64,000 bases of DNA from [Clostridium] scindens ATCC 35704 (GTDB taxonomy: Bacteria > Bacillota > Clostridia > Lachnospirales > Lachnospiraceae), in assembly GCF_004295125.1 (NCBI RefSeq), contig NZ_CP036170.1, forward strand, positions 3,350,501 to 3,414,500, given 5' to 3'. Under the pieces are notes generated by a model that made no database searches, was not told where the DNA came from, and saw only the letters and a program-made list of their open reading frames with translations. This document shows positions 1 to 8,943 of this stretch, piece after piece. Every line of letters begins with the position of its first letter. Within the stretch, counting starts at the first letter, position 1. The position numbers and the translations under genes were made by a program.

Positions 1-70
1 ATTCTCCGCATCCGCTCTTCTTTAAATTGCTATTCATAGTCTGTGTATTTAATGTTTTTACATGTTTCAT
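1..70 (-). CDS. scfA: SCIFF (ranthipeptide) precursor, N-terminal part, runs off left edge
   Basis: Only the first 23 codons are inside the window. They read MKHVKTLNTQTM and then NSNLKKSGCGE. The start MKHxKTLNT followed by a GCGE segment is the hallmark of SCIFF peptides (six cysteines in forty-five residues), which a radical-SAM maturase converts to a thioether-bridged ranthipeptide in Clostridia. AAGGAGG at 79..85 lies 8 bases before the ATG. The cysteine-rich core and the maturase would lie left of the window and cannot be checked here. The nearby TIGR04086 membrane protein (1479..1853) is a usual neighbour of SCIFF in this family of bacteria, which supports the call. Confidence 0.82.
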   Translation of the reverse strand, partial: MKHVKTLNTQTMNSNLKKSGCGE

Positions 71-105
71 GCTCTATTCCTCCTTACCTTTGCTTAACTT
101 ATGTT

Positions 106-134
106 ATTATACCATTTCATTATTATTTTCGCAA
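106..134 (-). promoter_or_regulatory. Probable sigma-A promoter of the SCIFF gene
   Basis: On the minus strand TATAAT (106..111) is preceded 17 bases upstream by TTGCGA (129..134), a 4/6 match to TTGACA. It sits about 36 bases before the SCIFF start codon. Confidence 0.45.
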
Positions 135-308
135 TCATTTTATATCTCTTGTTAAAACTTTAATTACTCCCCATTCTATGGCCTTTTTACGGTAGTTATG
201 ATACACTATCGGTGGATTACAGCGTGAACGCCAGGTACTGCTATCTATAGCCATAGTCTTTTAAAAAGCAATATTGCAAATGTATGTCTTATAGGAGGTA
301 ATTGTACA

Positions 309-1328
309 ATGGCAATTCAAATTGGCATCAACGGATTCGGCCGCATCGGCAGAGTCGCATTCCGTATCGCCATCAGTCAGCCTGAACGCTTCCACTTGTG
401 TGGAATCAATGTCCGTAACGCAAATCTTGATTATATGGTATATATGATCCGGTACGATACCATATTCGGCCGCTTCCGCGGTGAACTTGGCACTTACGAG
501 AAGGGGATTACCGTAAACGGAAAGAAGATCCCTGTCTTTTCCGAAAGCGATGCTTCCTGCATCCCATGGGAAAGCTGCGGTGCCGAATATATTATCGATG
601 CAACCGGCGCTTTCTGCACTACTGCAAAGGCAATGTCCCATATCAAGGCCGGGGCAAAAAAGGTCATCATCTCGGCGCCAGCCAAGGATGATGAGACCCC
701 TACGTTCGTCATGGGCATCAACCACACCAATTACACGCCGGATATGAAGGTCATATCTAACGCTTCTTGCACTACGAACTGTCTGGCGCCCATCTGCAAA
801 GTCCTGGAGGATAATTATGGCATCGAATATGGCCTGATGTCCACAATCCACGCGGCAACCGCCAAGCAGAAAGTAGTCGACAGCCGGTCTTTGAAGGATT
901 GGCGCACCGGCCGGGCAGTTTTTGGCAATCTGATTCCTTCCACAACCGGAGCAGCGAAAGCAATATCCTTGGTCATCCCTTCTCTGAAGGATCGGATGAA
1001 CGGAATCTCTTATCGGGTTCCTACCTCGGACGTCTCCATCGTCGATCTAAACGTAGCGCTTAAGAGCCCCTCATCCTACGAGGATATTTGCAGCAAAGTC
1101 CACGAGGCCTCCATGACATATTTGTCCGGCATCCTGGATTATGTAGATGACGAAGTCGTGTCCTCTGATTTTATCGGAGACTCCCACGCCTCCATCTTCG
1201 ATGCACGGGAAGGGATACAGGTTAATTCCCATTTCTTTAAGCTGATCTGCTTCTATGATAATGAGTGGGGCTATACCAGCCAGATTTTCAGACTCATAGA
1301 ATACATGGACCAGATTCATCAGCAATAA
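309..1328 (+). CDS. gap: Glyceraldehyde-3-phosphate dehydrogenase, divergent paralogue with altered cofactor-site residues
   Basis: 339 residues, usual GAPDH length. The N-terminal Rossmann motif GINGFGRIG (6-14) and the catalytic SNASCTTNC (Cys154) with His181 are present, so the oxidative phosphorylation of glyceraldehyde-3-phosphate is expected in the cytoplasm. The C-terminal half (KDWRTGR, STTGAAKA, DNEWGY) is of the E. coli GapA/eukaryotic type. Odd point: the INDL motif whose Asp contacts the adenine ribose of NAD reads INVRNANL (33-40), so the Asp is missing and an Arg follows. That is the kind of change seen in NADP-using enzymes. AGGAGG 11 bases before ATG fixes the start. It stands alone, without pgk or tpi, so it is probably a second GAPDH, not the main glycolytic copy. 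Confidence 0.92.
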   Translation: MAIQIGINGFGRIGRVAFRIAISQPERFHLCGINVRNANLDYMVYMIRYDTIFGRFRGELGTYEKGITVNGKKIPVFSESDASCIPWESCGAEYIIDATGAFCTTAKAMSHIKAGAKKVIISAPAKDDETPTFVMGINHTNYTPDMKVISNASCTTNCLAPICKVLEDNYGIEYGLMSTIHAATAKQKVVDSRSLKDWRTGRAVFGNLIPSTTGAAKAISLVIPSLKDRMNGISYRVPTSDVSIVDLNVALKSPSSYEDICSKVHEASMTYLSGILDYVDDEVVSSDFIGDSHASIFDAREGIQVNSHFFKLICFYDNEWGYTSQIFRLIEYMDQIHQQ

Positions 1329-1441
1329 CAATTTCATATCGTTTCTATGGCAGCGATAGATAGCCGAAGTTACTGTAATCAACTTTCTGTAAGGGACATA
1401 TGCATTCGTAATTACGATTATGAACCATACAAAACTATGTC

Positions 1442-1480
1442 AAAAGAGACAGACACTTTTTTGGAGTGTCTGTCTCTTTT
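1442..1480. terminator. Bidirectional intrinsic terminator
   Basis: A 16-bp perfect stem (AAAAGAGACAGACACT and its complement) with a short T-rich loop and A/T tails on both sides. It sits between the convergent GAPDH gene and the TIGR04086 gene, whose stop codon touches it. Confidence 0.85.
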
Positions 1481-1853
1481 ACGATATCATTCCGCCGACC
1501 ATTCCGCCGCCCGCGCATAAGATAAATGTGGTCACGAGATTGGCTCCGTCCCCGTTCAGCGTATGATACACCCCCAGCGTGATCAGCAGAAGCAGGGCAA
1601 AATACGCGATGCCAAGACCAAGGCCCCATATGAACCGCTTCACTTTGGCCATCTTGCCAATCAGAATTCCTCCGATCAAGGTCGCCATGACATAGATTGC
1701 TACGATCGCCGCCGATACCATCTTCTCGTTCAGCTCCATCTTATATAGCGCCATCGTAAGCAGCAAAAGCAATATCCCCGTAACAATATAAGAAGCCAGC
1801 AGCGCCTTCAGCACCCACATAACCTTTGAGTCTTTTCGAACCTGTCTTTCCAT
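1479..1853 (-). CDS. TIGR04086 family four-helix membrane protein
   Basis: 124 residues, strongly hydrophobic, with four predicted membrane segments (about 13-36, 43-66, 70-95, 102-123) and a short basic N-terminus (MERQVRKDSK). The pattern and length fit TIGR04086, a small membrane protein of Clostridia usually coded close to the SCIFF peptide and its maturase. Its function is not known. GGAGGGATGGG lies just before the ATG. Convergent with the GAPDH gene and separated from it by a terminator. Confidence 0.75.
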   Translation of the reverse strand: MERQVRKDSKVMWVLKALLASYIVTGILLLLLTMALYKMELNEKMVSAAIVAIYVMATLIGGILIGKMAKVKRFIWGLGLGIAYFALLLLITLGVYHTLNGDGANLVTTFILCAGGGMVGGMIS

Positions 1854-1906
1854 CCCATCCCTCCTTGTCTATCACAAGTTATGATGGAACTTCCAGGTTT
1901 ATTCCA

Positions 1907-2455
1907 CTATTGTTCCATTTGCTTTCCTAAAAATCCTGCGGCGCAGGCTGCCATCTTCTGTTCCAGTTCTCCCAGTTTCTTCTTCGCGTCCTTGGATAGC
2001 AGGATGACGCCGCCTATCACATCTCCTTCGCAGATGATGGGGCAGATGATCTCATATTCGTATTCTTCTTCCTGGCTGTCGGTTATGGCAACATACTTCT
2101 TATCGCCAAGGGCGGCCATTATCTGGTTTCTGTCTCCCAGCTGCTTCTCCAGCGGCCTGCTGATATATTTATCCTGCAGATCCTTTTTGCCAGTGCCTGC
2201 AGCTGCAATGATCTGATCCATATCGCAGACGCATACCAGGCAGCCCATCGTCTGAGCAAGGCTCTCTGCATACTGTTTTGCAAATGCAGAGAGTTCTCCG
2301 ATGGGAGAATACTTCTTTAGTATGATTTCCCCCTCTCTGTCCGTAAATATTTCCAGAGGGTCGCCTTCCCTGATTCTAAGAGTTCTTCTTATTTCCTTTG
2401 GAATAACCACCCTTCCCAGATCATCTATCCTTCTTACGATTCCAGTAGCTTTCAT
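1907..2455 (-). CDS. spoVT: Stage V sporulation protein T, AbrB-type transcription regulator
   Basis: 182 residues, matching SpoVT of Bacillus (178). Residues 1-50 form the AbrB swapped-hairpin DNA-binding domain (MKATGIVRRIDDLGRVVIPK, then EIRRTLRIREGDPLEIF), almost identical to SpoVT. Residues 55-180 fit its GAF-like C-terminal domain. In Bacillus SpoVT tunes sigma-G-dependent genes in the forespore. It is divergent from yqeY; the roughly 180-bp gap holds both starts. The site GGAGGAGAAC precedes the ATG. Placement close to mfd and pth matches the conserved spoVT neighbourhood of Firmicutes. Confidence 0.93.
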   Translation of the reverse strand: MKATGIVRRIDDLGRVVIPKEIRRTLRIREGDPLEIFTDREGEIILKKYSPIGELSAFAKQYAESLAQTMGCLVCVCDMDQIIAAAGTGKKDLQDKYISRPLEKQLGDRNQIMAALGDKKYVAITDSQEEEYEYEIICPIICEGDVIGGVILLSKDAKKKLGELEQKMAACAAGFLGKQMEQ

Positions 2456-2573
2456 ATAAGTTCTCCTCCGTTTACAAATCTATCCATTTTCTTGTATGGT
2501 GGTAGTCTTTGTAAAATCAAGTTTTTTATACCTGCGGCCAAAATAAATGTCATTTATATATCCTACTTTGGGC

Positions 2574-2602
2574 TGGATATTTAAAGCACAGTTCTGTATA
2601 AT
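2574..2602 (+). promoter_or_regulatory. Possible sigma-A promoter of the YqeY gene
   Basis: TGGATA (2574..2579), 17 bases, TATAAT (2597..2602), about 31 bases before the yqeY start codon. The -10 is perfect and the -35 matches 4/6. Confidence 0.45.
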
Positions 2603-2633
2603 AATAAGAAGTATGATATTAGGAGGGATAAAG

Positions 2634-3080
2634 ATGAGCAAGATTGAAGAAGTCCGAGGCGCTATGGTGAAAGCCATGAAAGCCGGAGACAAGGAAACCA
2701 AGGAGACTCTGTCCATGCTGCTGGCCGCCCTTAAGAACAAGGCCATTGACAAGCGGGAAGACTTGACGGAAGCAGAGGAAATCCAGGTGATCTTAAAAGA
2801 AATAAAACAGACAAAGGAAACACTGGATATGACCCCTGCGGATCGCACCGAGATTATTGACGAGTGCAACAAGCGCCTGTCCGTATTGGAACAGTATGCC
2901 CCGAAGATGATGGACGAGTCAGAGATCAAGGACGTGATTGAGGCTACTTTAAAAGAAATCGGCCTGGATGCGCCAACCGCTAAAGATAAAGGAAGGATTA
3001 TGAAAGTTCTGATGCCAAAGGTAAAAGGTATGGCCGACGGCAAATTGGTTAACGAACTTCTAATGACCTATATGGGATAA
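2634..3080 (+). CDS. yqeY: GatB/YqeY domain protein
   Basis: 148 residues from the ATG that follows AGGAGGGATAAAG; an upstream in-frame ATG at 2547 lacks such a site. The sequence MSKIEEVRGAMVKAMKAGDK, then ETKETLSMLLAALKNKAID, and the C-terminal DKGRIMKVLMPKVKGMADG match the stand-alone YqeY family, a helical protein related to the tail of the GatB subunit of the tRNA amidotransferase. Its exact role in bacteria is not settled; an effect on tRNA-dependent amidation is inferred from the domain. Single gene with its own promoter. Confidence 0.9.
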   Translation: MSKIEEVRGAMVKAMKAGDKETKETLSMLLAALKNKAIDKREDLTEAEEIQVILKEIKQTKETLDMTPADRTEIIDECNKRLSVLEQYAPKMMDESEIKDVIEATLKEIGLDAPTAKDKGRIMKVLMPKVKGMADGKLVNELLMTYMG

Positions 3081-3210
3081 AATTATGAAACGGAAAAGCA
3101 AGCAGAAGCTGATTTTTCCTGTCCAAATTCCCTGGATCAGATACATTCAAGAAGCTTCAGGAATTTATCGAGACGGATTGGTCCTATGAATGGTAGCATC
3201 GTGCAGCAGC

Positions 3211-3287
3211 TTTTATACTCACTGGCAAAGGCTGGAGCGGAGGTTGCATTGCATCCCCCGCTCCAGCCTTCGCCGTCCGGTATAAAA
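3211..3287. repeat. Nested inverted repeat between convergent genes
   Basis: An inner 13-bp stem (AAGGCTGGAGCGG at 3228..3240 with its complement at 3258..3270) sits inside an outer 8-bp stem (TTTTATAC at 3211..3218, GTATAAAA at 3280..3287) of the same symmetry. It separates yqeY from the convergent prsA-like gene. The outer arms also give T/A tails, so it could end both transcripts. The two-tier structure is larger than a usual terminator. Apart from this repeat the 233-bp gap 3081..3313 shows only a doubtful 34-codon frame at 3085..3189. Confidence 0.6.
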
Positions 3288-3313
3288 AAGTTCCAGCACT
3301 ATATCCAAAAACC

Positions 3314-4384
3314 TTACTGCCCCTCGCTATCCGTATCCACCTGATCATCCGTCTTAACATCATTCGCATACGGCTCCTGATCTTCTACCTTCATAGTAAC
3401 GCTAAGATCATTAAAATCAACTTTTTTCCAAACACTCTTGTTGACCTTGATATCCGCCTTCTTAAGCCACTTCTCGCAGGTCTTGGTGTAGAGGTCCGTC
3501 TTTCTGTCATTTACGATAGACTGCTTCTTGGTATCCGTAGCCTCTCTGTCAAACAGGCTGGTAACCTTTCCAACATAGCATCCATTCTCAGCCTCGATCA
3601 TCTCTGTCACTTCGCCTTCTCCCAGCTTATCAGCCGCTGCGATCAGGTCTGCTGACGGGGTGGATGAATCCTTGTCAAATGTTATTGTGCTTGCTTCCAC
3701 GCCTTGTTCTGTGGCAAATGCGCCGAAGTCTTCCGCCGTCTTGGCTGCTTCCGCAAAATCCTCTGCCTTGCTCTTGACCTTTGCCTTCTCTTCATCAGAC
3801 AGATCTACGGATTTGCCATCCGCATCCTTAGTCGTATAAGGGAACAGTACATACTGCATGCTCTTCTGGGCTGCCTCTTCATCGGATACTTCCGTATCAG
3901 CGTCGGCCTGAATTGCCTCCGTCATCTTCTGCTGGATCGCCATAAGCGTCATCACGCGCTTCACCGTCTTTAACGAGCCACTGATTTTTTCTTTGTCTTC
4001 CAGGGCGTTTGCCTCGTCAAACTCTTTTGCAGTACTCTCAATGGCATTCTTTTCCTTGTCAGACAGAGAGACCTCATAGTCTCCCATATGCTCTTCCAGA
4101 AGAATCATAGTCTCCAGCTGCTTTAGCACGGAGTCTTTTACGGATTCTTCGTAAGTCTGGCCTTCCATCGCTTCGGAATTCCACATGTCTTCTCCCAGAT
4201 ATCCTGCGTAATAGGTCTCATACTGGGCCTGTGTATATCTTGCATAGAAATTAGCAATGTCGGCTGTTATCTCTTTGTCGCCTACCACGGCAACCACATC
4301 GTCGTCTTTAAACGATCCGCAGCCGGTAAGGGAAGTCGCTGCAAGCATCCCTGCCATTGCGAGTATCAATATCTTCTTTTTCAT
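3314..4384 (-). CDS. PrsA/SurA-like foldase lipoprotein
   Basis: 356 residues. The N-terminus is a lipoprotein signal (MKKKILILAMAG...LAATSLTGCGS, lipobox LTGC), so the mature protein is anchored outside the membrane by Cys22. Then comes a SurA N-like helical region (about 35-150: VVGDKEITADIANFYARYTQ) and a degenerate parvulin-like prolyl isomerase region (about 165-290, with FGAFATEQGVEA and LGEGEVTEMIEAENGCYVGKV). The probable role is folding of secreted proteins. It lies 51 bp after mfd on the same strand and is likely read from the mfd transcript. Isomerase activity is not certain from the sequence. Confidence 0.82.
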   Translation of the reverse strand: MKKKILILAMAGMLAATSLTGCGSFKDDDVVAVVGDKEITADIANFYARYTQAQYETYYAGYLGEDMWNSEAMEGQTYEESVKDSVLKQLETMILLEEHMGDYEVSLSDKEKNAIESTAKEFDEANALEDKEKISGSLKTVKRVMTLMAIQQKMTEAIQADADTEVSDEEAAQKSMQYVLFPYTTKDADGKSVDLSDEEKAKVKSKAEDFAEAAKTAEDFGAFATEQGVEASTITFDKDSSTPSADLIAAADKLGEGEVTEMIEAENGCYVGKVTSLFDREATDTKKQSIVNDRKTDLYTKTCEKWLKKADIKVNKSVWKKVDFNDLSVTMKVEDQEPYANDVKTDDQVDTDSEGQ

Positions 4385-4435
4385 GTTCTTGTATACCCTC
4401 CTTAGTACCGTTAACTTCTCTATTATATCCTTTTT

Positions 4436-7400
4436 TTACTGGTCAATCAATCCTTTAATTCCAATTAGCACATTTTTCACAACCGCCAGCACATCCGTAT
4501 TTTTCTCTTTTTTATTGCGACTCTTCTTCTCATATAAGAAGCAAGGATTCTCTGCATCTGCCTTAAAGGCCAGATCCCCTTTAAACTGCTCCAGGAGTCC
4601 GGGAATCTTCTGGGGCTGGACTTTGGCCTTTTCATACATGGAGAAGGTGAATCTTTCTCCCTTCTGCTCTACTGCCGTCACGTAGGCGCTGTGAGCAATC
4701 GCTTTCAGGCTTGCGACAGCCAGGAGAGTCTCCACCTTTTTGGGGATATCTCCGAAACGGTCAATCAGCTCTTCCAGCATGTCTTCCATCTCTTCTTCAT
4801 TTTCAATGGCCGCCACCCGCTTATAGATATCCAGTTTCTGATACTCGTTGGGAATATAGGAATCCGGGATATATGCATCCACATTCAGATCCATCGTAGT
4901 GTTGAAAGTCTCTTCTTCCATCTCGCCTTTTAAATGCTTCACCGCCTCATTAAGCATTTTGCAGTATAGGTCGTATCCCACGGCTTCCATATGGCCATGC
5001 TGCTCAGCGCCTAGAAGATTGCCGGCCCCCCTGATTTCCAGATCACGCATGGCAATCTTGAATCCTGATCCCAAGTCTGTGAACTCTCGGATCGCAGCCA
5101 GCCTTTTTTCCGCAACTTCCCGGAGCAGTTTATCCCTCCGATAAAGTAGAAAGGCATAAGCCATTCGGTTAGAACGCCCTACTCTTCCCCGCAGCTGATA
5201 GAGCTGGGACAGGCCCAGATGATCGGCATCATGGATAATCATCGTATTTACATTGGAGATGTCCAGCCCGGTCTCAATAATCGTTGTGGATACCAGCACG
5301 TCTATCTCTCCGTTGATAAAGTCGTACATTATCCTCTCCAGCTGGTGCTCCTTCATCTGGCCGTGGGCGTATTCCACCGTGACATCCGGAACCAGTTTCT
5401 GGATATGGCCTGTTATCTCTGCTATATCCTCCACTCGGTTATAGACATAATATACCTGCCCCTGCCTTCCGGATTCTCTTTCGATCGCTTCTCTTACCAT
5501 CTCGTCATTATACTCCATGACGTAGGTCTGGATCGGCATCCTATCGTTGGGAGCCTCTTCCAGCACGCTCATATCCCGGATTCCGATCAGGCTCATATGA
5601 AGCGTCCGCGGAATCGGCGTTGCCGTCAGAGTTAATACATCCACATTTTCCTTCAGTTTCTTAATCTTTTCCTTATGCTGGACGCCGAAACGCTGCTCCT
5701 CATCGATGATCAGAAGTCCCAGGTCCTTGAATTTCAGATCGTCGCTTAAGACTCTGTGGGTGCCAATCACAATATCCACCAAGCCTTTCTTGGTATCCTC
5801 GATGGTCTTCTTCTGCTGAGCCGGAGTCCGGAATCTGCACATCAGATCCACCCGGACCGGAAAGTCCTTCATCCTCTGGGCAAATGTATTGTAATGCTGC
5901 TGGGCCAGGATCGTGGTGGGTACCAGATAGACGACCTGCTTATCCTCCTGCACTGCCTTGAAGGCCGCCCGGATGGCAATCTCCGTCTTTCCATATCCTA
6001 CATCCCCGCAGATTAGGCGGTCCATAATCTTATGACTCATCATATCCTGCTTGACGGCCTCGATGGCAAGCAGCTGGTCTTCTGTCTCTTCAAAGGGGAA
6101 CATTTCCTCAAATTCCCTCTGCCAGACTGTATCCTCTCCATATACGTAGCCTTCCTGCTCCTGTCTTGCGGCGTACAGCCTGACCAGATCTTTGGCAATC
6201 TCCCTTACTGCCCCTCGGACTCTGGTCTTGGTCTTCGTCCATTCCTGCGTGCCCAGACGGTTTAATTTGGGTTTCTTGGCATCCGCGCTTGCATATTTCT
6301 GAATCAGGTCCAGCTGGGTAGCCGGGATATATAGATTGCCTCCCTGGGCATAGGATATCTTCATATAGTCCTTGGATATCTTATCTACCTCGATCTTCTC
6401 GATGCCCTGGTATATCCCCAGGCCATGGTTCTCATGAACCACATAATCTCCAACCTTCAGTTCCGCAAAACTCTGTATCTTTCGCCCTTCATAGGTCTTA
6501 CGCTTCTTCTTTTTCTTCGTCTTTCCGAAGATATCCGTCTCCGAGATCACCGTAAACTTCAGCATCGGATACTCATAGCCATATGCCACATGCCCATAAG
6601 CCGTCATAATCTCGCCCGGCGCCACTTCCCGGTCCAACTCATCGCTATAATAACTGCTCAGATTATAATCCCTTAGATCCTCTGCCAGACGCTTCGCCCT
6701 GGTCCTGGATCCGGATAGAAGAACCACCCTGTATCCATTCCTTTTCAGACGCTTCAAATCCTGCGTCAGCATGTCAAAACTGCTGTTATAAGGATTGACG
6801 CTTTTCGTCTGAAGGCTGAAGGAGGCCTTTGTCTCCAGTCCCCTGCATTTCATATCCAGGGCAAAAAAGCCGACGCTGCTATAAGCGTTCATTTTTCTTA
6901 AGATCTCTTCCGTATGATACAGCTGCACTTCCGCGTCCGTGACTTCGTATCCGCTTTCCACCCTCTTTTTCTGGGCTTCCAGAAACTCTTCTTCCACCCC
7001 CTGCCCTTTTTCGATCAGGCGGACCGGCTCATCTAAGAACAGGATCGTCTCTTCCATTGGAAAATAATCCAAAAAGGAAACCCCCTTCTCTCCTTCCTGC
7101 GGAAATTCCACCGCCGGACAGATCGACACCTCTTCCAGATTCTCGATAGATCTCTGGGTCTCCACATCAAAAGTACGGATCGAATCCACTTCATCTCCCC
7201 ACAGTTCTATCCGGATCGGAAGTTCTTCTGTAAGGGGATAGACATCCAGTATGCCGCCCCTTACCGCAAACTGGCCGGGAGCCTCAATCTGCACTTCCCT
7301 GTCATAGCCAAGCGCCACCAGCCTGGACTGCATCTCTTCCAGATGAAAGGTACTGTCATTTGCAATCCGCACCGTCTTTTCAACAATTACATCCTTGGGC

Positions 7401-7780
7401 AGAAGGGTGTCCATGAACGCATCGAAACTGGTAATCACCGTAGCCTTTTCGCCTGCCGCCACCGCCTGGATCACTTCCATCCTCTGACTTACCAGTTCCT
7501 TGCTCCTTAAGTCTGCCTGGTAAAAGAGCAGGTCTTTGGCCGGATACAGATGGGTATTCGGATCCAGGAATCGATACTCTTCATAGACTTGTTTTGCCTT
7601 GGATTCACTTGAACAAGCGATGACTCTGTAATTACAGCCATCGCTCAACGCATACATCATATGGGTTTTCTGGGAATTCACGCATCCGCAGACTCGTATC
7701 ATCCCCGCGCCTTTTCTTATGTCCCTGCTAATCTCTTCAAATTCTGCTAATTCATTCAGTGGCCTGATTAAGGCTTGCAT
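4436..7780 (-). CDS. mfd: Transcription-repair coupling factor
   Basis: 1114 residues, normal Mfd length. N-terminal UvrB-like damage-recognition domains (about 1-370), then the RNA-polymerase-interaction domain (about 440-530: VGDYVVHENHGLGIYQGIEKI). The helicase motor has motif I CGDVGYGKTEIAIRAAFK, the DEEQ box (LLIIDEEQRFGVQHKEK), TATPIPRTL, and QLRGRVGRSNR. The C-terminal TRCF domain closes it. Mfd releases RNA polymerase stalled at DNA lesions and recruits UvrA. It follows pth by only 3 bp on the same strand, a pth-mfd order kept across Firmicutes; the prsA-like gene comes next. Confidence 0.98.
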   Translation of the reverse strand: MQALIRPLNELAEFEEISRDIRKGAGMIRVCGCVNSQKTHMMYALSDGCNYRVIACSSESKAKQVYEEYRFLDPNTHLYPAKDLLFYQADLRSKELVSQRMEVIQAVAAGEKATVITSFDAFMDTLLPKDVIVEKTVRIANDSTFHLEEMQSRLVALGYDREVQIEAPGQFAVRGGILDVYPLTEELPIRIELWGDEVDSIRTFDVETQRSIENLEEVSICPAVEFPQEGEKGVSFLDYFPMEETILFLDEPVRLIEKGQGVEEEFLEAQKKRVESGYEVTDAEVQLYHTEEILRKMNAYSSVGFFALDMKCRGLETKASFSLQTKSVNPYNSSFDMLTQDLKRLKRNGYRVVLLSGSRTRAKRLAEDLRDYNLSSYYSDELDREVAPGEIMTAYGHVAYGYEYPMLKFTVISETDIFGKTKKKKKRKTYEGRKIQSFAELKVGDYVVHENHGLGIYQGIEKIEVDKISKDYMKISYAQGGNLYIPATQLDLIQKYASADAKKPKLNRLGTQEWTKTKTRVRGAVREIAKDLVRLYAARQEQEGYVYGEDTVWQREFEEMFPFEETEDQLLAIEAVKQDMMSHKIMDRLICGDVGYGKTEIAIRAAFKAVQEDKQVVYLVPTTILAQQHYNTFAQRMKDFPVRVDLMCRFRTPAQQKKTIEDTKKGLVDIVIGTHRVLSDDLKFKDLGLLIIDEEQRFGVQHKEKIKKLKENVDVLTLTATPIPRTLHMSLIGIRDMSVLEEAPNDRMPIQTYVMEYNDEMVREAIERESGRQGQVYYVYNRVEDIAEITGHIQKLVPDVTVEYAHGQMKEHQLERIMYDFINGEIDVLVSTTIIETGLDISNVNTMIIHDADHLGLSQLYQLRGRVGRSNRMAYAFLLYRRDKLLREVAEKRLAAIREFTDLGSGFKIAMRDLEIRGAGNLLGAEQHGHMEAVGYDLYCKMLNEAVKHLKGEMEEETFNTTMDLNVDAYIPDSYIPNEYQKLDIYKRVAAIENEEEMEDMLEELIDRFGDIPKKVETLLAVASLKAIAHSAYVTAVEQKGERFTFSMYEKAKVQPQKIPGLLEQFKGDLAFKADAENPCFLYEKKSRNKKEKNTDVLAVVKNVLIGIKGLIDQ

Positions 7781-7783
7781 ATC

Positions 7784-8368
7784 TTAGGCCTCCTTAGGCT
7801 TTACTTTTCTGTTAAACTTATTCATGGCCTCTTCCATCTCTCCTCTGAGGATCATCTCCACCGCTTCCACAGCCTTCTGGCATCCTTCCTCCATGATGGC
7901 GCGCTCTTCTTTCGAGAAACGACTGAGGACATAGTCTGCCAGATCATATTTCTTCGGCTTTTCTCCCACACCGACCTTGATTCTTGGAAATACTTCCGTC
8001 CCAAGATGGCTGATAATATTCTTCATTCCATTATGGCCGCCGGCGCTTCCTTTTTTACGGATTCTAAGTTGTCCGACATCCAGACTGATATCATCGTAGA
8101 CAACCAAAAACTCGCTTTCTTCATCAACCTTATAATAATCCACCAGGCCGCCCAGGCTCTCGCCGCTAAGATTCATGTAGGTCTGCGGCTTAGCCAGAAT
8201 TACTTTCTTCCCCTCTATGATTCCTTTTCCGATCAGGGCTCTATTCTTCCTGCCGTCTACAGATATATTATATTTGCCGGCAAGCGTATCTATGACATCG
8301 AAGCCGGCATTATGCCGCGTGCCTTCGTATTGTAATGTAGGATTTCCAAGTCCCGCTATAATAAACAT
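7784..8368 (-). CDS. pth: Peptidyl-tRNA hydrolase
   Basis: 194 residues from ATG 8368, which is preceded by GAGGTG at 6 bases; a GTG at 8377 is possible but lacks a ribosome site. MFIIAGLGNPTLQYEGTRHN carries the family signature, including the catalytic His of TRHN. Also present are KPQTYMNLSG, VVYDDISLDVG and GSAGGHNGMKNI. It frees peptides from prematurely released peptidyl-tRNA in the cytoplasm. First gene of the pth-mfd-prsA-like run. Confidence 0.96.
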   Translation of the reverse strand: MFIIAGLGNPTLQYEGTRHNAGFDVIDTLAGKYNISVDGRKNRALIGKGIIEGKKVILAKPQTYMNLSGESLGGLVDYYKVDEESEFLVVYDDISLDVGQLRIRKKGSAGGHNGMKNIISHLGTEVFPRIKVGVGEKPKKYDLADYVLSRFSKEERAIMEEGCQKAVEAVEMILRGEMEEAMNKFNRKVKPKEA

Positions 8369-8508
8369 TCTTCTCACCTCAGTTTCTATTCCTTTCCATT
8401 CTACAAGAAGCCGTCCTATTTGTCACGTAAAAGAAATGAATAATTTGCTGTCTTTTTTCATACATTATAGAAAGTAATAAATATCATACACAATACAGGA
8501 GGGTCTCA

Positions 8509-8943
8509 ATGAGTTCCAAAACAAAAATCGTCGTATTGCATATGAAGGAGATTATTTACACGGCAGTCTTCGCCGCACTGGCAATCATACTTATCCTGCT
8601 GCTGGTATTCATGTTCCTTCCAAAAAATAAAGAGTCCAAAACCAACGAGGAGAAATACATGCCAGGAGTATACACATCCACCGTCACGCTCAACAACACC
8701 GCCCTTGAGGTGGAAGTGACCGTGGATGAGACACATATCAATTCCATCCGCTTCTCCAACCTGGATGAGTCGGTAACTACCATGTTCCCTCTGATCCAGC
8801 CGACTATCGAGGACATTGCTGAACAAGTATATGACTCCCAGTCTCTGGATAACATTCAGTTGTCCGAGGATAGCCCCTATACTTCCCAGATTATTGTAAA
8901 TGCCATTGACGAGGCATTGAAAAAAGCCGAAACTACCAAGTAG
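8509..8943 (+). CDS. Membrane-anchored small protein with an FMN-binding-like fold
   Basis: 144 residues. A short basic N-terminus is followed by one membrane segment (about 16-37: YTAVFAALAIILILLLVFMF), leaving about 105 residues outside. The outer part (YMPGVYTSTVTLNNTALEVEVTVDET, then INSIRFSNL) resembles the start of FMN-binding (PF04205-like) domains such as those in RnfG and NqrC, but the SGAT flavin-attachment motif is absent. The function is therefore open. The site CAGGAGGGTCTCA precedes the ATG. It is divergent from pth and ends in its own terminator. Confidence 0.6.
   Translation: MSSKTKIVVLHMKEIIYTAVFAALAIILILLLVFMFLPKNKESKTNEEKYMPGVYTSTVTLNNTALEVEVTVDETHINSIRFSNLDESVTTMFPLIQPTIEDIAEQVYDSQSLDNIQLSEDSPYTSQIIVNAIDEALKKAETTK

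Noticed and set aside
3085-3189. 34-codon frame after yqeY (MKRKSKQKLIFPVQIPWIRY...)
   Set aside because: No ribosome site and no recognisable family; it sits directly after yqeY and is likely chance.
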